DNA from: Psychrobacter sp. P11F6
Lineage (GTDB): Bacteria > Pseudomonadota > Gammaproteobacteria > Pseudomonadales > Moraxellaceae
Length of the DNA stretch: 64,000 bases
Direction: 5' to 3'
Assembly: GCF_001435295.1 (NCBI RefSeq)
Contig: NZ_CM003594.1
Location: 1,922,001-1,986,000, forward strand
Below the pieces are notes generated by a model that saw nothing but the letters and a program-made list of their open reading frames with translations, was not told where the DNA came from and ran no database searches. Of this stretch, positions 40,772-48,352 are shown one piece after another; within the stretch, counting starts at the first letter, position 1; every line of letters begins with the position of its first letter. Both the position numbers and the translations under genes were made by a program.

Positions 40772-41637
40772 AGTACGCTTTTATAAAAAATAATAAACCA
40801 TTCTTTACTATCGCAAGCATGTGTAAGGTCTTAGCTATTAAGCCATCAAGTTATTACGACTGGCTGAGTCGCGATATTAGCGACCAACAAATACATCGTA
40901 ACCACTGCGAGCTACTGGTGAAAGCCGCTCACAGTGAAACCCGTGAGCGCTACGGTGTTGAGCGACTGCATGCAAAGCTAGCTGATCAAGGGCACGATAT
41001 TAGCCTATATATGGTTCGACGTATCAAAGAAGAGCATGGCATCAAATGTCGTCGCCATAAGCGCTTTAAAGTCACCACCAACTCCAATCATAACAAGCTT
41101 GTCTATCACAACGTGCTTGATCAAAAGTTTGATGCGAAGACTCCTAATGAGTCTTGGGTCAGTGACATCACCTATATTTGGACCGATGAGGGCTGGCTGT
41201 ATTTAGCAGGTGTTAAAGATCTCTATACCAAAGAGCTTGTCGGCTACGCTACAAGTAAGCGCATGACAGCAGACTTAGTATGCCGTGCGCTTAATATGGC
41301 CATTAAGAACAAACGTCCAAGCCAAGGGCTGATTGTGCATTCTGATAGAGGCAGTCAGTACTGTAGCCATGCGTATCACAAGATCATCGAGCAGCATCAT
41401 TTTAAAGGCTCAATGAGTGGTAAAGGTAATTGCTTTGACAATGCTCCGATAGAAAGCTTCTGGGGTACATTAAAGAATGAGCTTGTATACCATCAAGAGT
41501 GTAAAACAAGGTTTACAGCGACCAACGAGATCACACAGTATATCGAGCTGTATTACAACCAGACTAGGATTCAAAAAGGTTTAGGCTATAGATCGCCAAG
41601 GCAGGTGTGGTTTGACTTTTATCGTCAGGCTGCGTAA
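40768..41637 (+). CDS. IS3-family transposase OrfB (DDE integrase)
   Basis: A 289-residue transposase with rve integrase domain. Catalytic residues: Asp in SWVSDITYIWTDEGW, Asp in LIVHSDRGSQYCSHAYH and Glu in DNAPIESFWGTLKNE. The start codon is GTG, overlapping the orfA stop by four bases. The C-terminal IELYYNQTRIQKGLGYRSPR is standard. The element appears recently active because both frames are intact. An altered copy of the 3' end of this gene lies at 62118. Confidence 0.93.
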   Translation: MKYAFIKNNKPFFTIASMCKVLAIKPSSYYDWLSRDISDQQIHRNHCELLVKAAHSETRERYGVERLHAKLADQGHDISLYMVRRIKEEHGIKCRRHKRFKVTTNSNHNKLVYHNVLDQKFDAKTPNESWVSDITYIWTDEGWLYLAGVKDLYTKELVGYATSKRMTADLVCRALNMAIKNKRPSQGLIVHSDRGSQYCSHAYHKIIEQHHFKGSMSGKGNCFDNAPIESFWGTLKNELVYHQECKTRFTATNEITQYIELYYNQTRIQKGLGYRSPRQVWFDFYRQAA

Positions 41638-41696
41638 CTAAAATTTCCCAAGTTTATGTGTACGGATTTGACGGCAGGGGTCAATCAAACGTTATT

Positions 41697-41951
41697 GCCT
41701 CTGTGGGTACAGGCGATTATTCACAGGACAATGCATTGGCTGAAACGGTCAATAGCCTTTGTAAGACTGAAGTAGTTTGTTATTTAAAAGAGAACTGAAA
41801 TGGCATTAACGATGTTGAACTGGTAATCATTGAATGGATAGATTTGTTTAATAAAAAACGATTGTACAGTGCGATTGATTATGTGTCACCCTTTGAGTTT
41901 AAAAGACGGTATTATGACAATGTAGCCTTAAACTGGATCATAAATAGTTAG
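41697..41951 (+). pseudogene. Fossil IS3-family OrfB, 3' part, with premature stop
   Basis: This open stretch reads ASVGTGDYSQDNALAETVNS, then LCKTEVVCYLKEN, a TGA, NGINDVELVIIEWIDLF, NKKRLYSAIDYVSPFEFKRR. It matches the C-terminal part of IS3 OrfB proteins of another subgroup. The in-frame TGA stands where family members have Trp. The N-terminal part is absent: the complete IS3 lies immediately to its left. Confidence 0.75.
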
Positions 41952-41972
41952 GTGATTTCACCTTCGATATTA

Positions 41973-42830
41973 GGGCGTGTTGAACATTCAAAGTTTCAAC
42001 CAAAGATAAGCACAAGCGAGAGCCACCGTATTCTCATAACTTTGCTTGAGCTTATCAAATCTAGTTGCAACCGCCCTGTAGTTTTTTAACTTAGCAAAAG
42101 CATTTTCTACTAAGTGTCGAGCCTTGTACAAGTGCCAGTCCATATGGTTATTGGTGGACTTAGTATTCTGTTTTCGAGGAATATTATTGAAGCAACCTGC
42201 TCGTTCAATATGCGCTCGCAGTGGATCAGAATCATAGCCCTTATCGGCACATAGTATGTCTGTACTACTTAAATTAATCTCATCAATTAAGTCTGGAGCC
42301 ACCTTTACATCGTGAGTCGTGCCATCTGATAGGATAAAAGTAATAGGGTTGCCATGAGCATCAACTGCTAAATGAATCTTGGTTGCGCGTCCTGCCACAC
42401 TTTTACTAATGGCTTGTTCCACCTCATTGCTACCATTACTGTGCTGATGTGCTTTAATGTGTGTGCCATCGATAAACACCCATTCACAGTCTGAGTCTTT
42501 AGTTAATAAAGCGAACAGTGCAATCAGTTTATTGCTACGAAACCAGCGCTGATAAGCCTTGTAGACGGTATTAGGCTTACCAAAGTAAGGTGGCAGATCA
42601 CGCCAAGGACAGCCAACACGCATCCGATATAATACGCCTTCAAAGGTTTGTCTAAGATTCCCTTTGTCATAGATATTAAGTTCTAGTAATATAGGTCTTA
42701 GTCTTGTCCAGTGTTGATCTTTGAGCATTGTACGAGGCATAGCAAACGATGTCTTTTTTGTGTGAGAACTTAAAGACTAACCGTTTGCTATTTTTTTGCT
42801 ACTATTTTATTCCCAATGTTCAACACGCCC
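41973..42830 (-). mobile_element. IS5-family insertion sequence (IS427/IS1031-like), complete, 858 bp
   Basis: Perfect 16-base terminal inverted repeats, GGGCGTGTTGAACATT, at 41973-41988 and in reverse at 42815-42830. A TA flanks both sides, a likely 2-base target duplication. One transposase gene fills the element. Solitary related ends occur at 3147, 31488 and 61194. Confidence 0.9.
41988..42740 (-). CDS. IS5-family transposase (single frame)
   Basis: A 250-residue DDE transposase. The N-terminal DUF4096-like region (GVLYRMRVGCPWRDLPPYFG) precedes the catalytic Asp in WVFIDGTHIKAHQH, the second Asp in ILCADKGYDSDPLR and the Glu in HLVENAFAKLKNYRAVATR. Many IS427-group elements need a frameshift to join two frames, but this one is a single uninterrupted frame. 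The stop lies 15 bases inside the element end. It is flanked by other IS debris. Confidence 0.92.
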   Translation of the reverse strand: MPRTMLKDQHWTRLRPILLELNIYDKGNLRQTFEGVLYRMRVGCPWRDLPPYFGKPNTVYKAYQRWFRSNKLIALFALLTKDSDCEWVFIDGTHIKAHQHSNGSNEVEQAISKSVAGRATKIHLAVDAHGNPITFILSDGTTHDVKVAPDLIDEINLSSTDILCADKGYDSDPLRAHIERAGCFNNIPRKQNTKSTNNHMDWHLYKARHLVENAFAKLKNYRAVATRFDKLKQSYENTVALACAYLWLKL

Positions 42831-42840
42831 TATATTGTTC

Positions 42841-42992
42841 AAAATATTAATGTTATCCACGTATACCATATGTCAACCTTGCTTTGACTAGGTTGAAAAT
42901 ACCTAAACACTTTTAGTTATATAGTATAGAAGGCTTAAGCATGAAGCTTACCTTTTTCAGGTGATGTTGTTTATATTGGGGTTTACGCTACA
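42841..42992 (+). repeat. Degenerate repeat, copy A (left of the tgn cluster)
   Basis: About 150 bases aligning with 53221-53371 in direct orientation. Best-kept parts are AAAATAT at the start, TTATATAGT.TAGA, and the end AGGTGA, ATAT.GGGGTTT. Shorter matches occur at 61343 and 61975. Contains no reading frame. Confidence 0.6.
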
Positions 42993-43065
42993 ACTGGTCT
43001 TTATGGCCTTTTGATAATTATAACTCCCCCCTGCTTACTCTCTTAATTAAAGTATTATCTAAAAT

Positions 43066-43112
43066 AAAAAAAGCCTTCCAAGTATTATAATACAAAGCTT
43101 GGAAGGCTTTAT
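43066..43112 (-). terminator. Intrinsic terminator after tgnE-like gene
   Basis: A 13-bp stem, AAAGCCTTCCAAG / CTTGGAAGGCTTT, with a U-run on the minus strand. Confidence 0.9.
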
Positions 43113-43178
43113 TGATCACATATTCTTTTAATTAAGAGTCTTGGAATTAGATTCTTACTACGTCCTATTATTTTAATT

Positions 43179-44630
43179 CTAATTAATATCTAAACAAATA
43201 TACTTAGTCTCAACATACTCTTCGATACCATATTTTGAGCCCTCACGTCCCAATCCAGATTCTTTGATACCACCAAACGGTGCCAACTCTGTCGTCAGCA
43301 TTCCAGTATTGACTCCGACCATACCCACTTCGAGTGCTTCAGCAATACGCCATACACGCCCGATATCTCGACTATAGAAATAACCTGCTAAACCATATTC
43401 AGTACGATTTGCGAGAGCAACGCCCTCTTCGTCTGTCTCAAATTTGAAAATTGGCGCAATAGGACCAAAAATTTCTTCATCAGCAACGCGCATATTGTTA
43501 TTAACGTCAGTCAAAATAGTTGGCTCAAAAAAATTGCTAACAGCCTCAACTCTTTGACCGCCACATAATACAGTTGCTCCTTTACTTTTCGCATCAGCAA
43601 CCAACGCCTCCGCATTATCTGCTGCAGACTGAGAAATCAAAGGTCCTTGTGTTACGCCTTCTTCTAAACCGTTACCAATTTTTATAGCTCTTACTTGCTC
43701 TGCTAATTTTTTGGTAAACTCATCATAAACACCTGCCTGTACAAAAAGACGATTGGCACATACACATGTTTGACCGCTATTACGGTATTTGCTCATCATT
43801 GCGCCTATCACAGCAGCATCTATATCTGCATCATCAAAAACGATAAAAGGTGCATTGCCTCCCAATTCTAATGACATCTTTTTGACAGTATCAGCACACT
43901 GTTTTATTAGGATTTTCCCCACCCGCGTGGATCCAGTAAAGCTGATTTTTTTAACTAAAGCATTTGTCGTCATCTCCTCTCCGATGGCTATCGGATCACC
44001 TGTGACTACGCTATATATACCGTCAGGAACACCCGCTTTCTGAGCCAGATAAGCCATTGCTAATGCAGAATAAGGCGTTTCCATTGCAGGCTTAACAATC
44101 ATTGGGCATCCCGCTGCTAACGCAGGACCTGCTTTGCGGCTGATCATAGAGTGCGGAAAATTCCATGGGGTAATGGCTGCAGTGACGCCGACAGGCTGTT
44201 TAATCACTACTAAACGCTTATCTGTCATGTGCCCAGGGATAAAATCACCGTAGATACGTTTCGCTTCTTCAGCAAACCATTCTAAGTAATCCAGCCCACT
44301 TTGTATTTCGCCTTTTGCTTCAGCGATGGGTTTGCCTTGTTCATGGGTCATTAAGACAGCCAAGTCTTCCATATTTTCAGCAATCAGCGTGTGCCAACGA
44401 CGCAAAATGCTACTACGTTCCTTACCTGTTTTTTTCGACCAAGTTGATTGAGCGATATCTGCAGCTTCAATGGCGCGTCGAGTCTCGTCACTTCCCATCA
44501 TTGGTACAGTACCAATCAGCTCTCCCGTTGCAGGATTCAGTACTTCATGGGTTTCTTTATTATCAGCATCACACCACACGCCATTGATAAAGGCTTGCTG
44601 TCTAAACAACGCTTTATTTTTTAATTGCAT
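43179..44630 (-). CDS. tgnE: Succinate-semialdehyde dehydrogenase (GabD/TgnE type)
   Basis: A 483-residue aldehyde dehydrogenase oxidising succinate semialdehyde to succinate. Seen: TPWNFPHSMISRKAGPALAA, the glutamate motif SLELGGNAPFIVFDDAD, the catalytic Cys in RNSGQTCVCANR and the C-terminal APFGGIKESGLGREGSKYG, all matching GabD. GGAG precedes the ATG. It ends the leftward operon of GntR regulator, AhpD-like protein and this gene. In the Acinetobacter trigonelline pathway the last step makes succinate semialdehyde, which TgnE oxidises, so the pathway name is given by context; gabD would fit the sequence alone. Confidence 0.85.
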   Translation of the reverse strand: MQLKNKALFRQQAFINGVWCDADNKETHEVLNPATGELIGTVPMMGSDETRRAIEAADIAQSTWSKKTGKERSSILRRWHTLIAENMEDLAVLMTHEQGKPIAEAKGEIQSGLDYLEWFAEEAKRIYGDFIPGHMTDKRLVVIKQPVGVTAAITPWNFPHSMISRKAGPALAAGCPMIVKPAMETPYSALAMAYLAQKAGVPDGIYSVVTGDPIAIGEEMTTNALVKKISFTGSTRVGKILIKQCADTVKKMSLELGGNAPFIVFDDADIDAAVIGAMMSKYRNSGQTCVCANRLFVQAGVYDEFTKKLAEQVRAIKIGNGLEEGVTQGPLISQSAADNAEALVADAKSKGATVLCGGQRVEAVSNFFEPTILTDVNNNMRVADEEIFGPIAPIFKFETDEEGVALANRTEYGLAGYFYSRDIGRVWRIAEALEVGMVGVNTGMLTTELAPFGGIKESGLGREGSKYGIEEYVETKYICLDIN

Positions 44631-44656
44631 TTCTCACTCCAACTGGTTTTTTAGGA

Positions 44657-45037
44657 CTACAACAATCCGCGTGTCGTCAGTACTTCACGGGCAATTCGAA
44701 AGCACTCTACACCTTGTGGTACACCGCAATAAATCGCAATAGCATGTATAGCAGCGCGTATCTCTTCAACAGAACAACCATTATTAACTGCTCCATTTAG
44801 ATGCAACTCCCATTCATGCATTTTCCCCAAGGCAGCAATCATAGTTAAGTTCATTAACGAACGGGTTTTGGCATCAATCGTCTCATCGCCCCATCCAAAT
44901 CCCCAGCACCATTCGGTCATTGCTTCTTGAAATGGACGGTTAAAATCGTCAGCAGCTTGTAGGTTTTTTTCGACGTACTCAGCACCCAAAGTGGCTTTGC
45001 GTTGAGTAAGTCCCAATTCAAATCGTTGTTTGTCCAT
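44657..45037 (-). CDS. Carboxymuconolactone decarboxylase/AhpD-like family protein
   Basis: A 126-residue helical protein of the CMD/AhpD family. The core TRSLMNLTMIAALGKMHEWELHL, with a following GCSVEEIRAAIHAIAIYCGVPQG, is typical. The AhpD CxxC pair is not present, so it resembles the 4-carboxymuconolactone decarboxylase branch, though that reaction does not belong to trigonelline breakdown. AAAGGA precedes the ATG. It sits between the GntR regulator and tgnE, 12 and 26 bases from them, thus firmly in the operon. Its role here is unknown; a lactone- or decarboxylation-related side step is conceivable. Confidence 0.82.
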   Translation of the reverse strand: MDKQRFELGLTQRKATLGAEYVEKNLQAADDFNRPFQEAMTEWCWGFGWGDETIDAKTRSLMNLTMIAALGKMHEWELHLNGAVNNGCSVEEIRAAIHAIAIYCGVPQGVECFRIAREVLTTRGLL

Positions 45038-45049
45038 TATTATTTCCTT

Positions 45050-45703
45050 TTACTGTTTATTAAGATGCAACCCCATATGGCAGGCTTCATCAATGTGTTT
45101 TCGACAAGCTTCAATTGCCGACTTACTGTCACCTTTAACAATACTATTAACGATCTCTTGTAGGTTATTAGGACCTTTAGTAGCACGCTCTTGCGTAGAT
45201 AAAGTCATAAAACGCAGACGTCCAATACGTCCATTCAATCTCTCTGTCAACTCCCATGCGACCGTCATACCAGCCGTCACAAATAAATGCTCGTAAAATG
45301 AATAAGAATACGCAAGCGCCTCCACCACATCTCCTGCATGTAAGTTTTCTCGGATCTGGACTAAGTGGCTTTGTAATTTATCTACTAGTTCAGGCGTCGG
45401 TTGTTCAGCGCAGTAGCGAACTGCTTCGCTCTCTAGCATCGTACGTAAATGATAAATTTGACGAATCTCATCACTTTCTAAAACAGCAACTGAAGACCCT
45501 CCTGCAGAAAAAGTCACCAAGTGCTCGCTTTCTAAATGTCTTATACATTCACGTACAACAGTGCGGCTGACACCTAATTGCTCACAGATAGTGCGTTCAA
45601 CCAAACGCTTACCTGGTTCAAGTTGTCCGATCATGATCGCTAAGCGTAGCTGTTCTAGTGTTGTCTCTTTCAACGTTTTTGGTTTTTCCACTTTCTCTAA
45701 CAT
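45050..45703 (-). CDS. GntR-family transcriptional regulator (FadR/FCD subfamily)
   Basis: A 217-residue repressor. The N-terminal winged HTH is RLVERTICEQLGVSRTVVRECIRHLES (about 32-58), then an all-helical FCD ligand domain with the metal-type residues Asp/His in LRTMLESEAVRYCAEQ and the C-terminal KHIDEACHMGLHL. AGAGG lies about 8 bases before the ATG. It leads the leftward operon and is divergent from the rightward catabolic genes. The two GGTATACC palindromes in the intergenic region are likely its operators, so it probably represses both operons until the substrate or an intermediate appears. Confidence 0.86.
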   Translation of the reverse strand: MLEKVEKPKTLKETTLEQLRLAIMIGQLEPGKRLVERTICEQLGVSRTVVRECIRHLESEHLVTFSAGGSSVAVLESDEIRQIYHLRTMLESEAVRYCAEQPTPELVDKLQSHLVQIRENLHAGDVVEALAYSYSFYEHLFVTAGMTVAWELTERLNGRIGRLRFMTLSTQERATKGPNNLQEIVNSIVKGDSKSAIEACRKHIDEACHMGLHLNKQ

Positions 45704-45777
45704 ACGACCTCTATTTTGTAAGATGTAAATGCAGAGTATAACGACTGTGAAGCAAAAAAACAGTACGCTTTAATATA

Positions 45778-45798
45778 GTATTACGGTATACCATAATA
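45778..45798. promoter_or_regulatory. Candidate GntR operator 1
   Basis: Contains the palindrome GGTATACC (45785-45792) within TATTACGGTATACCATAATA. The same core and AT-rich flank occur in inverted form at site 2. Confidence 0.65.
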
Positions 45799-45833
45799 TT
45801 TTTTTCAAAAAAAAGCTAGCAATTAATTAAATA

Positions 45834-45853
45834 CCGTATTATGGTATACCAAG
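45834..45853. promoter_or_regulatory. Candidate GntR operator 2
   Basis: GGTATACC at 45843-45850 within TATTATGGTATACCAA, 58 bases from site 1. The shared 14-base TATTATGGTATACC is on opposite strands at the two sites. Confidence 0.65.
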
Positions 45854-45890
45854 ATTGTTAAAAATTATTCATTACTGTAGGGAACTAATA

Positions 45891-46493
45891 ATGCTAAAAC
45901 CAGAAATCAGAAAAATCGTAACTTTTGAAGAAGAAACGTTCATTGAAGGATTCAAGGCCGCTGATACACCGCTTCGAATGTTTGCTGTTGCGGCAGTGAT
46001 TACCAATCCGTGGGCTGGAAGATATGTCGAAGATCTAAAACCTGAGATTCAAGCGTTCGGTCCTATACTGGGTAAGCTAATGACCGATAAGATCATCGCT
46101 CTAGCTGGTGGTGCAGACAAAATACAAGCGTATGGTAAAGCGGCTGTCGTTGGACTTAATGGTGAAATTGAACACGCCTCAGGCCTGATTCATACGCTGC
46201 GTTTTGGCAACTTTTATCGTGAAGCTTTGTCTGCCAGTAGTTATTTATCGTTTACTAATATGCGCGGCGGGGCAAACTCCCCCATTATGGTGCCGTTGAT
46301 GGATAAAGATGATGTTGGTCGACGCTCACATTATCTGACCATTCAATTCGCCATTCCGGATGCTCCTCGTGATGATGAAGTAGTCATCGTTTTAGGAGGT
46401 GCTACTGGTGGCCGTCCGCATCATCGTATTGGTGACCGTTATCAAGACTTAAAAGATTTGGGTCGCGATCTAGATAATCCAGCAGCCGTATAA
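45891..46493 (+). CDS. Amino acid synthesis family protein (DUF1185/AA_synth)
   Basis: A 200-residue protein matching the AA_synth (DUF1185) family: MLKPEIRKIVTFEEETFIEG, AVITNPWAGRYVEDLKP, GKAAVVGLNGEIEHASGLIH, RGGANSPIMVPLMDKDDVG and GATGGRPHHRIGDRYQD. The family name is historical, and no reaction is known for it to me. AGGGA sits before the ATG at 45891. Twelve upstream in-frame codons lack a ribosome site. It is the first gene of the rightward catabolic operon, 13 bases before the hydrolase gene. Its strict position suggests a pathway role, perhaps lactone or amide handling. Confidence 0.83.
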   Translation: MLKPEIRKIVTFEEETFIEGFKAADTPLRMFAVAAVITNPWAGRYVEDLKPEIQAFGPILGKLMTDKIIALAGGADKIQAYGKAAVVGLNGEIEHASGLIHTLRFGNFYREALSASSYLSFTNMRGGANSPIMVPLMDKDDVGRRSHYLTIQFAIPDAPRDDEVVIVLGGATGGRPHHRIGDRYQDLKDLGRDLDNPAAV

Positions 46494-46506
46494 GGAGCAG
46501 ATATCA

Positions 46507-47343
46507 ATGAAGTGGTCACGTAAAATTTCCGATGGAATCGCTTATCACTATAGTGATAACAACGATAAAAACATTGATGAAAAAGCCACTCCTATCGTCT
46601 TTATTCATGGTGTGGGCTTACGAGCAGAGAGCTGGAACCAGCAGTTATCTGCATTTACTGAACACTATCGCTGTTATGCGATTGATATGCCAGGACATGG
46701 AGAAAGCGACTTACTATCTAGCCCCGTGCTCACGCTACAAGACTTTGCTGACGTACTAACAATCTTTATTAATAATGTTGTGGGTCAACCAGCCATCATT
46801 GTCGGTCACTCATTAGGCGCGATGACGGCTTTACAGACTGCGGTCTCGTCTCCCAAAGTAGTACTTGGTATCGCTGCATTAAATGCTATTTATAATCGCC
46901 CAGATGAGGCGGCTAAAAATGTACAAGCTAGAGCTGAATCACTGATAAACGACCTCAATCAAAATGTTACTGATCAACCGATCGCCAGATGGTTTGATAG
47001 CAATCCTAAATACCGCTCAGAAGCAGAGCTGTGTCAAAGATGGTTAGATAATGGCAGTCGTTTAGGATATGCACGAGCTTATCAGATGTTTGCACATTTA
47101 CGTGGTATTGCAGAAGCGGACTTGCGAGCTATTACAGTCCCTGCATTATTTTTGACAGGTGGTCTGGATGTCAACTCCAAGCCCGAAATGTCATTAGCGA
47201 TGGCAAATATATTACCCAAGGCTGATGCCATTATCGTACCCGAAGCACGTCATATGACTCAAATGACTCATTCAAATACGGTTAACGCTGCATTGGCAAA
47301 ATTTTTTACTCAATGTGACTCACACAATATGACGCTTGCTTAA
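46507..47343 (+). CDS. tgnD: Alpha/beta hydrolase, TgnD-like
   Basis: A 278-residue alpha/beta hydrolase. The oxyanion loop VFIHGVGLRAESW, the lid-side DMPGHGESDL, the nucleophile elbow VGHSLGAMTAL (Ser about 101), the acid in TGGLDVNSKPEMS and the base His in EARHMTQ are clear. In Acinetobacter baylyi the (E)-2-((N-methylformamido)methylene)succinate hydrolase TgnD is such an enzyme, releasing succinate semialdehyde, methylamine, formate and CO2. Here it is 35 bases before tgnB in a full pathway operon, which supports the assignment. AAGGAG precedes the ATG. Confidence 0.8.
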   Translation: MKWSRKISDGIAYHYSDNNDKNIDEKATPIVFIHGVGLRAESWNQQLSAFTEHYRCYAIDMPGHGESDLLSSPVLTLQDFADVLTIFINNVVGQPAIIVGHSLGAMTALQTAVSSPKVVLGIAALNAIYNRPDEAAKNVQARAESLINDLNQNVTDQPIARWFDSNPKYRSEAELCQRWLDNGSRLGYARAYQMFAHLRGIAEADLRAITVPALFLTGGLDVNSKPEMSLAMANILPKADAIIVPEARHMTQMTHSNTVNAALAKFFTQCDSHNMTLA

Positions 47344-47378
47344 TATAAAAGCATGCCTATTTTTAAAAAGAGGTTCTC

Positions 47379-48290
47379 ATGAAGCAACTTGATCCTAAAA
47401 CTCTACGTAATGCCTTTGGCAGCTACATGACTGGTGTTACTGTCATAACTGCCATGTCTAATGACGGTAAACCTGTCGGTTTTACTGCTAATTCATTTAC
47501 ATCGGTATCACTTGATCCACCGCTCCTACTGGTATGCCCAGCAAAATCATTGTCCAGTTTTGACGTCTTTGCTAACTGTAAGCATTTTGCTGTTAATATT
47601 TTGAGCGAAGATCAACAGAGTATTTCTAATATTTTTGCCGGATCAAAAGACGATCGCTTTAGTCAAATTGAGTGGAATAAAGATGAACATGGTAATCCAA
47701 TCATAAAAGGCGCCTTAACGCATTTTTCTTGCAAAACAGATCGTAATCTAGAGGCTGGCGACCACCACCTCTTGGTTGGTGAAGTGCTTGATTTTTCATC
47801 TAGTGAAGGATATGGCTTGGGCTACGCGTCTGGAGGTTATTTCAGCTTAGCACTAGAGCGTGAAGCCGCAGAAATCAGCACCCAAGAAAAACATGTCAAT
47901 GTGGGTGTGATTATAGAGCACAATGGAAAAATCCTACTCAGTCAAAAGGATGGCAAAGCAACCTTGCCTAGTAAGCCTACCGATGACAATACCAATGCTG
48001 TTAGCACGATCCAACAGTTTTTAGCAGACAGTAATATTGACGCTCAGTTGGGCGCTGTCTTCTCTATTTATGAGAATAGCAAAACAAATACCAATTACAT
48101 TTTTTATCGAGCTACCGCTCAATCGGCTGACCCTAAAGGGCTAGGTGAATATATCTCAATCAATAATATTTCCGAACAGCATTTTGTTACACCGGCCATG
48201 AGTTCGATGATGACACGCTACGCAACTGAAAGCGAAAATGGCCTTTATGGCGTGTATGTTGGCCAAGAAGAACAAGGTCACGTCCATTAA
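47379..48290 (+). CDS. tgnB: Flavin reductase with C-terminal degenerate Nudix-like domain, TgnB-like
   Basis: A 303-residue protein. Residues 1-165 form an FMN-dependent flavin reductase of the HpaC/RutF group: RNAFGSYMTGVTVITAM, GFTANSFTSVSLDPPLLLVC and the DHHLLVGEV segment. Residues about 172-295 resemble a Nudix fold (VNVGVIIEHNGKILLSQKDG) but lack the glutamates of the Nudix box. The reductase part would supply reduced flavin to the next gene's monooxygenase, as TgnB does for TgnA in trigonelline ring opening. GAGG lies 6 bases before the ATG. Confidence 0.82.
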   Translation: MKQLDPKTLRNAFGSYMTGVTVITAMSNDGKPVGFTANSFTSVSLDPPLLLVCPAKSLSSFDVFANCKHFAVNILSEDQQSISNIFAGSKDDRFSQIEWNKDEHGNPIIKGALTHFSCKTDRNLEAGDHHLLVGEVLDFSSSEGYGLGYASGGYFSLALEREAAEISTQEKHVNVGVIIEHNGKILLSQKDGKATLPSKPTDDNTNAVSTIQQFLADSNIDAQLGAVFSIYENSKTNTNYIFYRATAQSADPKGLGEYISINNISEQHFVTPAMSSMMTRYATESENGLYGVYVGQEEQGHVH

Positions 48291-48352
48291 AATTTATATT
48301 TAAATCAAATTGAACCAAAGTAAATTAAACCAAAAAGCAAAGGATTTGCCTC

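Larger units (their letters stand above)
40342..41683 (+). mobile_element. IS3-family insertion sequence, complete (about 1.34 kb)
   Basis: Contains orfA and orfB with intact frames. Ends start TGACCCGTG on the left and, in reverse complement, TGACCCCTG on the right, with matches continuing inward. The left end is 130 bases before orfA and the right end 46 bases after orfB, as is normal. No clear target duplication is seen. It sits beside the fossil IS3 at 41697. Confidence 0.8.

Noticed and set aside
40163..43000. Possible tRNA-integrated genomic island with attL at the tRNA
   Set aside because: No integrase gene and no repeat of the tRNA 3' end was found downstream in the window. The IS elements explain the region.
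43179..44630. GABA catabolism (gabDT) as the context for the succinate-semialdehyde dehydrogenase
   Set aside because: The neighbouring genes fit the trigonelline route, and the class III aminotransferase is 12 kb away in another operon.
44657..45037. Protocatechuate pathway role for the carboxymuconolactone decarboxylase-like gene
   Set aside because: No pca genes are nearby, and it is embedded in the trigonelline-type operon.
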